Positions 6,409-11,432 of a stretch of DNA of 11,432 nt are shown here, one piece after another; positions within the stretch are counted from its first letter, which is position 1; each line of letters opens with the position of its first letter. The stretch comes from Halomonas halophila. Lineage in GTDB: Bacteria; Pseudomonadota; Gammaproteobacteria; Pseudomonadales; Halomonadaceae. The notes below the pieces were generated by a model. That model was given only the letters and a program-made list of their open reading frames with translations. It was not told where the DNA came from and did not search any database. The stretch covers positions 1,501-12,932 of the forward strand of contig DJIP01000277.1 in NCBI GenBank assembly GCA_002433675.1. Reading direction: 5' to 3'. A program made the translations under genes and the position numbers.

Positions 6409-7446
6409 TCAGCGGATCGGCGGAGCGTAGAGGATGCCGCCTTCGTTCCACAGGGCATTCATGCCACGGCTGATACCCAGCGGCGAGTTCTCGCCCACGG
6501 TATCGGCGAATACCTCACCGTAGTTGCCCACCTGGGAGACGATGTTGTAGGCCCAGTCGTTGGACAGACCGAGCTGCTCGCCGTAGGTGCCGTCGACACC
6601 CAGCAGGCGCGCCACCTGGGGATTGGGCGGATCATTCTTCATCTGCTCGGCGTTGTCGCTGGTGATGCCCAGCTCCTCGGCATTGACCATGGCGAAGACC
6701 GTCCACTTGACGATGTCGAACCACTGGTCGTCACCCTGGGCGACCACCGGGCCCAGCGGCTCCTTGGAGATCAGATCGGTGAGGATCTCGACGCTGTCCG
6801 GTTCCGGCAGCTGCAGGCGCAGGGCGCTGAGCTGGGAGGTGTCCGAGGTAAGCACGTCACAGCGCCCGCTGGCGAAGCCCGAGGCGGTCTGGTCCGGGGT
6901 ATCGAAGGTCACGGTGTTGATGTCGATGCCCTTGGCCGGGAAGTAGTCCGCCAGGTTGAGCTCGTGGGTGGTGCCGGACTGGATACAGATGGAGGCGCCG
7001 TTCAGGTCCTCGAGGCTCTCGACGCCGAGATCCTTGGCCACCATGAAGCCCTGGCCATCGTAGAAGGTGGTCGTCGTGAAATTGAGGCCCAGGGAATTGT
7101 CCCGGGTGGCGGTCCAGGTGGTGTTGCGCGAGAGTACGTCGATCTCGCCGGACTGCAGCGCGGTGAAGCGCTCCTTGGCGGTCAGCGGGGTAAACACCAC
7201 CTTGTCGGCGTCGCCGAAGATCGCCGCCGAGATGGCGCGACAGGTTTCCACATCGAGTCCCTGCCAGTTGCCGTTCTCGTCCGGCGAGGAAAAACCGGAC
7301 AGGCCGACGTTGACACCGCATTGGAGTTCGCCGCGGGAGGTGACTTCGTCCAGGGTGGCGGCCGAAGCACTGCTCGTCACGCCCAGCGCCGCTGTGGATA
7401 GCGCGGCGAGGGAGAGGGTCAGCAACGTCTTGTTATTGTGTCGCAT
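6409..7446 (-). CDS. aapJ: Periplasmic amino-acid binding protein (AapJ)
   Basis: This 345-residue solute-binding protein captures amino acids in the periplasm and delivers them to AapQM. A Sec signal peptide covers residues 1-29: a basic start MRHNNK, a hydrophobic core, and SSASA before ATLDEV, with cleavage after Ala29 likely. The mature protein opens with LDEVTSRGELQCGVNVGLSG, typical of family 3 binding proteins. It continues with the AapJ-like WQGLDVETCRAISAAIFGD and the Arg-containing SRNTTWTATRD, which fits the ligand carboxylate-binding region. The length matches AapJ (about 340), larger than the 250-residue HisJ class, and goes with the long permeases. ATG 7446 (GGAG 8 nt upstream) is preferred over the in-frame ATG at 7485, because the longer form would put 13 extra residues before the signal peptide and lies upstream of the predicted transcript start. 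It is the first gene of the operon and has a clear promoter. Aap-type systems take up a wide range of polar L-amino acids; the specificity here is inferred. Confidence 0.95.
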   Translation of the reverse strand: MRHNNKTLLTLSLAALSTAALGVTSSASAATLDEVTSRGELQCGVNVGLSGFSSPDENGNWQGLDVETCRAISAAIFGDADKVVFTPLTAKERFTALQSGEIDVLSRNTTWTATRDNSLGLNFTTTTFYDGQGFMVAKDLGVESLEDLNGASICIQSGTTHELNLADYFPAKGIDINTVTFDTPDQTASGFASGRCDVLTSDTSQLSALRLQLPEPDSVEILTDLISKEPLGPVVAQGDDQWFDIVKWTVFAMVNAEELGITSDNAEQMKNDPPNPQVARLLGVDGTYGEQLGLSNDWAYNIVSQVGNYGEVFADTVGENSPLGISRGMNALWNEGGILYAPPIR

Positions 7447-7487
7447 GGATTCAACTCCAGTAATGGATGAGCGTTGTACGCCCATTC

Positions 7488-7516
7488 ACTATCCGAGCCT
7501 CGGCCGGCGCGGTCAA
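7488..7516 (-). promoter_or_regulatory. aapJ: Sigma-70 promoter of the aapJQMP operon
   Basis: On the minus strand TTGACC (7511-7516; 5 of 6 to the -35 consensus) and GATAGT (7488-7493; 4 of 6 to the -10 consensus) are separated by exactly 17 bp. Transcription would start near 7481, about 35 nt before the aapJ ATG, leaving room for the ribosome site. This is the best promoter match seen in the window. Confidence 0.6.
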
Positions 7517-7590
7517 TGCTGGTGTCGACGTTTGTTTTAAACGATGGATTGAAGGTTGCTATCAGGGTCCCAGCGTCTTGAGGCACAGTA

Positions 7591-7613
7591 GGGGCGTGCC
7601 GATGTCACGCCCC
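7591..7613. terminator. 8-bp stem inverted repeat between nirN and aapJ
   Basis: GGGGCGTG (7591-7598) and CACGCCCC (7606-7613) are perfectly complementary, with a 7-base loop. It lies 116-138 bp past the nirN stop and upstream of the aapJ promoter. It could end the nir transcript, though neither strand shows a T-run after it, or it could be a regulator site for aapJ. Confidence 0.4.
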
Positions 7614-7636
7614 CTCCAGGCAATAAGCGCTCTTCT

Positions 7637-7663
7637 CCTGCACCAGGCGCGCCTGGTATCAGG
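7637..7663. promoter_or_regulatory. 16-bp perfect palindrome with flanking arms
   Basis: ACCAGGCGCGCCTGGT (7642-7657) is fully self-complementary. Outside it, CCTG (7637-7640) and CAGG (7660-7663) are also complementary, extending the dyad to 27 bp with small mismatches. It lies about 65 bp past the nirN stop. It may be a transcription-factor site or part of a multi-hairpin end of the nir transcript. Between it and the stop, the minus strand has a GC-rich stretch followed by TTTTT (around 7691-7695), which may add weak termination. Confidence 0.45.
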
Positions 7664-7728
7664 ACAGCGCCACGCTCTCGGGCGTTGTCCGAAAAACCGC
7701 CGAGCGCAGACACTTTTCACACAGGCCC

Positions 7729-9372
7729 TTAGTGAGAGGTGCCCTCTTCATAGTGGGTCTTGTTCCACACGTTGTACTTGCCTGACGGCTTGTCCATCGG
7801 CACCCGGGTGATCTCCTCGAGGGTATCGGCGTCGTAGGCAATCACTGCGCCGTCGCGCTCCCACAGGCTCAGCAGCAGGGTCTCGCCGTCGCGGTCGAAC
7901 TCCACGTGGGCAGACGTCTTGCCCGGCTCCGGGATCAGGGTGCGCACGATCTCGAGGCTGTCCTTGTCGATCACGTGGACACGATCACGGTTGGGCCCGA
8001 AGAACACGTCGGTCCAGGCGTAGCGGGAATTTTCGTGGCTGCGCATGAAGAAGCCCGGTCCGTCGGTATGCAGCGTCTTGATCAGCGAATAGTCGTCCAT
8101 GTCGATGATCGAGACTTCGGGCTTGGCCAAGTGGGGAATCGCCATCACCCGACGCCCGCCGGTCTCCCAGGTGATGCCGGAACCCAGATGGGGCATGCCC
8201 GACAACGGCAGGTCGGCCAGCTTGTCGCCGCTGTCCAGGTCGATGACCATGGCCCCGTCGCCGCCGCGGGAGGCGCCGATGACACGGCGGTACTCGGGGT
8301 CGAAGAAGAAGTCGTCGAGGTAGTCCGGCACCGGCAGACGTCGGACCTCGAAGCTCTCGCCCCGTGCATCTCGGGCCTTGCGCTCGGGGTCGAGCGACTC
8401 GTCCATATGCCCCGTGGCCACCACCGGTTCAGGCGCCACCGGCCAGGGGATCTCCCACAGCTCCTTGACGTCCTTGAGCGCGGCGATAAAGCTCGAGCGC
8501 GGCGGCGCGGCATAGACGGCGCTGACCCGGGAACCGTTGCCTTCGGCGTCGGCAGCAGGATAGACCCGCATGGGATCGAGCCGATGGGCGTCGAACAGCA
8601 CCAGATTGCCCGGCAGGGTGTTGGCGGCCATCACGTAGCGGCCGTCGGCCGACACCGCGATATTGCGCATATTGATGCCGGCGCGGACCTCGGCCACCAC
8701 GGCGAAGTGGTAGAGGTCGTACTTGGTGATCCAGCCATCGCGGGAGCCGAAGTAGACGTAACGCCCGTCCGGGCTGTACTTGGGCCCGCCGTGCAGGGCG
8801 AAGCGGGTGGGAAAGCGCGTCAGGCGCTCGAAGGTGTCGCCGTCGAGCACGCTGGCGTGGTGATCGCCGGTCTCCACCACCACGAACAGATTCTGCGGAT
8901 CGGCGTCGAACTCGGGCGTGTCGCCAAGAGGGTCTTCACCAGCACCCGCAGGCTGCGACACTACCTGGCTTGCGCGGATATCGGCAAGCGTCCAGTCGGG
9001 GGTCACCGGCGGGTCACTCAGCACCCAGTCGCTCAGGGCATCGACCTCGGGCCCGATCAGCGTGTCGGCAAAACCAGGCATCTGGGTCGCGGGACGGCCA
9101 TCGGCGATCACCTGACGCACCTCTTCGGGCTTGATGCGACCCAGGTTCTGGGGCAGCAGCGCCGGTCCCATGGCGCCCAGGCGGTCGACGCCGTGGCAAC
9201 TGGCGCAGTGGTCCTGATAGAGCTGCGGCGCTGCCGAAGCTGTCGCTGTCGCCGCGGACATCTGCTGATGCATCACCGCCGTCTGCGCCTCGGCCAGCCC
9301 TGGTATCAGCCCCGGTATCAGAGCCGGCATCAAGCCAACCAGGGCCGCGCCCAGCAGTCTTGCCGTGTTCAT
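7729..9372 (-). CDS. nirN: Dihydro-heme d1 dehydrogenase NirN (c-type cytochrome with d1 domain)
   Basis: This 547-residue periplasmic protein performs the last step of heme d1 synthesis: oxidising a propionate side chain of dihydro-heme d1 to acrylate, with electrons leaving through a c heme. A signal peptide ends at about Ala29 (GLAEA before QT). A cytochrome c domain follows, with CASCH (56-60) and a probable Met98 ligand (QMPGF). From about residue 160 to the end is the eight-bladed d1-binding propeller, with motifs such as KYSPDGRYVYFGSRDGWI and a NirN/NirF-like tail KPSGKYNVWNKTHYEEGTSH. NirF lacks the c domain, and NirS as I remember it ends differently, so NirN fits best. It is longer than the roughly 490 residues I recall for the Pseudomonas protein, with extra N-terminal and linker sequence. 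The start overlaps the nirE stop as ATGA, with GGAGG 7 nt upstream. It is the last gene of the nir operon. Confidence 0.9.
   Translation of the reverse strand: MNTARLLGAALVGLMPALIPGLIPGLAEAQTAVMHQQMSAATATASAAPQLYQDHCASCHGVDRLGAMGPALLPQNLGRIKPEEVRQVIADGRPATQMPGFADTLIGPEVDALSDWVLSDPPVTPDWTLADIRASQVVSQPAGAGEDPLGDTPEFDADPQNLFVVVETGDHHASVLDGDTFERLTRFPTRFALHGGPKYSPDGRYVYFGSRDGWITKYDLYHFAVVAEVRAGINMRNIAVSADGRYVMAANTLPGNLVLFDAHRLDPMRVYPAADAEGNGSRVSAVYAAPPRSSFIAALKDVKELWEIPWPVAPEPVVATGHMDESLDPERKARDARGESFEVRRLPVPDYLDDFFFDPEYRRVIGASRGGDGAMVIDLDSGDKLADLPLSGMPHLGSGITWETGGRRVMAIPHLAKPEVSIIDMDDYSLIKTLHTDGPGFFMRSHENSRYAWTDVFFGPNRDRVHVIDKDSLEIVRTLIPEPGKTSAHVEFDRDGETLLLSLWERDGAVIAYDADTLEEITRVPMDKPSGKYNVWNKTHYEEGTSH
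9302..9337. repeat. 12-bp tandem repeat inside the NirN signal peptide
   Basis: Three imperfect 12-bp units begin at 9302, 9314 and 9326 (GGTATCAGCCCC, GGTATCAGAGCC, GGCATCAAGCCA). They are in frame and encode the PALIPGLIPGL run in the hydrophobic core of the NirN signal peptide. Being in phase, unit gain or loss would change only signal-peptide length. Confidence 0.75.
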
Positions 9373-10172
9373 GCCACCGCCTCCGCCACCGCGTCCATAT
9401 CGAGCCGCCCGGCCAGGGACACCACCTCGCCCACCACGATCAGCGTCGGCGGCCTGAGTCCCTCGGCCTGAATGGTCTCGGGCAGCTGGTCCAGGCGGGT
9501 GATCACCCGGCGCTGTTCCCGGGTGGTGCCGCGTTCGATCAACGCCACCGGCTGGTCGGCGGGCAGACCGTTGGCGAGCAGTTCGCGGCGGATCAGCTCG
9601 GCGTTGGTCAGCCCCATGTAGAACACCAGGGTGTGGCGGCGACTGGCCAGCGAGCGCCAGTCGAGATCGAGGCTGCCGTCGGCACGGGCGTGGCCGGTGA
9701 CGAAGGTCACCCCCTGGGCATGATCGCGATGGGTCAGCGGGAAGCCGGCGTAGGCGCTGCAGCCCTGGGCCGAGGTGATTCCCGGTACCACTCGAAAGGG
9801 GATCTGGTTGTCCACCAGCATCTCGGCCTCTTCACCGCCACGGCCGAAGATGAAGGGATCGCCACCCTTCAGGCGCACCACCCGCTTGCCGGTGACCGCC
9901 AGGCGCACCAGCAACTGATTGGTTTCCTCCTGGGTCAGGGCGTGGCAGCGTGCCGCCTTGCCCACATAGAAACGCTGGGCCGCCTTGGGCGCCAGCGCGA
10001 GCACCTCCGTCGACACCAGACGATCATAGACCAGGCAGTCCGCCTGGCCGAGCAGGTACAGCGCGCGCAGGGTCAATAGGCCAGGGTCACCGGGGCCGGC
10101 GCCGACGATGGCGACCTCGCCGGAGGCGAGCGGCGCTTCGCAGAGCTGGTTGTAAAGGGCTTGCAAGGACAT
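9369..10172 (-). CDS. nirE: Uroporphyrinogen-III C-methyltransferase (NirE)
   Basis: This 267-residue cytoplasmic enzyme uses S-adenosylmethionine to methylate uroporphyrinogen III at C2 and C7, giving precorrin-2, the shared precursor of siroheme and heme d1. SUMT hallmarks are present: VGAGPGDPGLLTLRA (23-37), YDRLVS (49-54), RLKGGDPFIFGRGGEE (100-115) and PGITSAQGCSAYAGFPLTHR in the middle. It lacks the extra CysG domains for dehydrogenation and chelation, as expected for NirE/CobA. The genomic position between nirJ and nirN supports dedication to heme d1. The ATG at 10172 has GGGAG 6 nt upstream, starting just after the nirJ stop (13-bp gap). The stop overlaps the nirN start. Confidence 0.95.
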   Translation of the reverse strand: MSLQALYNQLCEAPLASGEVAIVGAGPGDPGLLTLRALYLLGQADCLVYDRLVSTEVLALAPKAAQRFYVGKAARCHALTQEETNQLLVRLAVTGKRVVRLKGGDPFIFGRGGEEAEMLVDNQIPFRVVPGITSAQGCSAYAGFPLTHRDHAQGVTFVTGHARADGSLDLDWRSLASRRHTLVFYMGLTNAELIRRELLANGLPADQPVALIERGTTREQRRVITRLDQLPETIQAEGLRPPTLIVVGEVVSLAGRLDMDAVAEAVA

Positions 10173-10185
10173 GGTGATCTCCCGT

Positions 10186-11364
10186 TCAACCGGTCGTCAG
10201 TATCATTTTTGGCGAAACGGCATCGGTCAGGCCGATCTCGTCGTCGTCGAGGTAACAGCCCGGGTCCTCGGCCCAGGGGTCGCCCAGGGTCTTGAAGGCA
10301 CGCACCCGGGTATTGCCGTTGCAGATCGGCAGGTAGCGACAGGCTCCACAGCGCCCCTTGAGCGGTCGCGGACGACTGCGAAACCCCCGCATCAGGTCGT
10401 CGTCGGCCTCGCACCAGATCTCCGAGAAGGGCCGCTCACGCACGTTGCCGAGGTGGTGGTCCCACCAGAAGGAGTCCGGGTGGACATTGCCCAGGTTGTC
10501 GATATTGGCGATGTACTCGCCACTGGCGTTGCCGCCCCAGGCGAGCAGCCGCGCCTCGAGATCGGCGATCCGCTCGGGGAAGTGACGCCGCGCCCAGTGC
10601 AGCAGGAAGGGGCCGTCGGCGTCGTTGTTACCGGTCACGTACTCGCGCCGGATACCCGCCTCGAGCTCGGCCCGACAGCGGTCGAACAGCCGGGTCATGG
10701 CGTCGCGGGTCATCTCGTGCCAGGCGTCGTGCTTGCGGTGACGGTGGCCGCGTCCGCCGTAGTTGAGGTGCGACAGGTAAAACTTGTCGACGTCATGCTC
10801 GGCGGTCAGCGCCAGGATGTCGTCGAACTGGGCGTAGTTGTCGCGGGTCAGGGTGAAGCGCAGCCCCACCTTGATGCCCCGCTCCTTGCACAGCCGTACC
10901 GCAGCCATGGACTCACGAAAGGCGCCACGGCGCTGGCGGATCTGATCGTGGGTCTCCTCGAGGCCATCGATGCTGATACCGACGTAGTCGTAGCCGGCAT
11001 CGGCGATGGCGTCGATATTGTCCTCGGTGATCAAGGTGCCGTTGGTGGACAGTCCGGTGTACAGCCCGAGCTGCTTGGCCCGATGCGACAGTTCGAAGAT
11101 GTCAGGGCGCATCAGCGGCTCGCCACCGGACAGGATCAGTGCCGGCACCCGGAAGGCCTTGAGGTCCTCGAGCACCTTCATCGCCTCCTCGGTGGACAGC
11201 TCACCGGCAAAGTCGACATCGGCCGACACCGTGTAGCAGTGCCGACAGGTCAGGTTGCAGCGACGGATCAGGTTCCAGATCACCACCGGACCAGGCGGGG
11301 TGCGGGCGGGCGCCAGAGGCGTCGGTTCGAGCAGGCTGTCGATGTAGCGGGTCACTCGGAACAT
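10186..11364 (-). CDS. nirJ: Heme d1 biosynthesis radical SAM protein NirJ
   Basis: This 392-residue cytoplasmic radical SAM enzyme acts on 12,18-didecarboxysiroheme and is thought to replace two propionates with the oxo groups of heme d1. The 4Fe-4S/SAM motif is Cys36-x3-Cys40-x2-Cys43 (RRCNLTCRHCYT). A glycine-rich SAM-binding stretch, LILSGGEPLMRPDIF, and STNGTLI follow. The C-terminal SPASM-like domain has Cys339, Cys342, Cys348 and Cys370 (KGRCGACRYLPICNG and DPGCYLDD), suited to a second cluster. Length is as expected for NirJ. ATG 11364 has AAGGGAG 7 nt upstream and lies inside the end of the preceding gene (13-bp overlap), so translation is probably coupled. The related AhbC and PqqE families share the fold; the nir context decides the call. 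Confidence 0.94.
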   Translation of the reverse strand: MFRVTRYIDSLLEPTPLAPARTPPGPVVIWNLIRRCNLTCRHCYTVSADVDFAGELSTEEAMKVLEDLKAFRVPALILSGGEPLMRPDIFELSHRAKQLGLYTGLSTNGTLITEDNIDAIADAGYDYVGISIDGLEETHDQIRQRRGAFRESMAAVRLCKERGIKVGLRFTLTRDNYAQFDDILALTAEHDVDKFYLSHLNYGGRGHRHRKHDAWHEMTRDAMTRLFDRCRAELEAGIRREYVTGNNDADGPFLLHWARRHFPERIADLEARLLAWGGNASGEYIANIDNLGNVHPDSFWWDHHLGNVRERPFSEIWCEADDDLMRGFRSRPRPLKGRCGACRYLPICNGNTRVRAFKTLGDPWAEDPGCYLDDDEIGLTDAVSPKMILTTG

Positions 11365-11432
11365 GGCGAGGCTCCCTTCGCGGTGGCGAGCCGTAGCCCG
11401 GTCTTCTTGAGGATGCGGCTGCTGTAGAGAAT
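11352..11432 (-). CDS. nirH: C-terminus of a siroheme decarboxylase subunit (NirH-like, partial)
   Basis: Only the last 26 codons are present, reading ILYSSRILKKTGLRL and then ATAKGASPCSE before a TGA at 11354-11352. The LYSSRxLKKTxLRL motif is the usual end of the AsnC/Lrp-like NirD/L/G/H proteins, which together decarboxylate siroheme to 12,18-didecarboxysiroheme, the NirJ substrate. The position directly before nirJ matches nirH in the Pseudomonas aeruginosa order, but a NirG/L paralogue or a fused form would end similarly. The family usually stops soon after the LRL; this one carries about 11 more residues, produced by reading into the nirJ start region. Confidence 0.7.
   Translation of the reverse strand: MLYSSRILKKTGLRLATAKGASPCSE

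Noticed and set aside
7544..7559. Sigma-54-like GG-N10-GC (TGGATTGAAGGTTGCT) on the plus strand
   Set aside because: It points towards the 3' end of nirN with no plus-strand gene to serve, and the GCAC part of the -24 element is missing.
7550..7565. Possible FNR/ANR-like half sites TTGA and ATCA near the nir/aap boundary
   Set aside because: The spacing is wrong for TTGAT-N4-ATCAA, and the second half site is imperfect.
7906..9471. Plus-strand open frame of 521 aa antisense to nirN
   Set aside because: Low-complexity His/Gly/Val/Asp composition and no recognisable motif; the opposite strand encodes an unmistakable cytochrome/d1 protein.
10171..11427. Plus-strand open frame of 418 aa antisense to nirJ
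   Set aside because: Shadow of nirJ; no motif, and its Val/Gly-rich composition mirrors the codon bias of the real gene.

Overview
The window comes from a GC-rich gammaproteobacterium. The gene content (denitrification heme d1 genes in Pseudomonas-type order, an aapJQMP-type amino-acid ABC transporter, and a DUF1338/HglS-family enzyme) fits a halomonad or pseudomonad; Halomonadaceae is my best guess from gene style only. Every gene I can support lies on the minus strand, so transcription runs from high to low coordinates. The many long plus-strand open frames are antisense shadows caused by high GC.

From the right edge (order of transcription): (1) 11432-7729 is the distal end of a nir operon for heme d1, the cofactor of cytochrome cd1 nitrite reductase. 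It holds the last 26 codons of a siroheme-decarboxylase subunit (nirH position), then nirJ (radical SAM), nirE (uroporphyrinogen-III methyltransferase) and nirN (c-type cytochrome with a d1-binding propeller). These genes overlap or nearly touch, in the same H-J-E-N order as in Pseudomonas aeruginosa. (2) 7728-7447 is an intergenic region with two inverted repeats and a good sigma-70 promoter for the next operon. (3) 7446-3035 is aapJ-aapQ-aapM-aapP, a complete polar amino-acid uptake system: periplasmic binding protein, two permeases and an ATPase. It has a strong hairpin after aapJ and a possible 22-codon coupling ORF between aapQ and aapM. (4) 3034-2752 carries a perfect 19-bp palindrome overlapping a putative promoter, then a leader hairpin. 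(5) 2751-1414 is a 445-aa 2-oxoadipate dioxygenase/decarboxylase (HglS/YdcJ family) with its metal and substrate residues conserved. (6) 1413-1108 is non-coding and holds a five-copy 17-bp tandem array and a smaller 15-bp tandem repeat. (7) 1107-346 is a TauE/SafE (TSUP) membrane transporter. (8) 189-1 is the N-terminus of a membrane-anchored protein, probably a signal-transduction protein, cut by the window edge.

Functionally, the aap operon would import amino acids and HglS would act late in D-lysine/2-aminoadipate breakdown, so the middle of the window may be an amino-acid scavenging neighbourhood beside a denitrification island. That link rests on proximity only. I see no transposon, CRISPR array, tRNA or rRNA. 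I did not find a clearly new multi-gene system. The least explained signals are the non-coding repeats and palindromes and the small ORF between aapQ and aapM.
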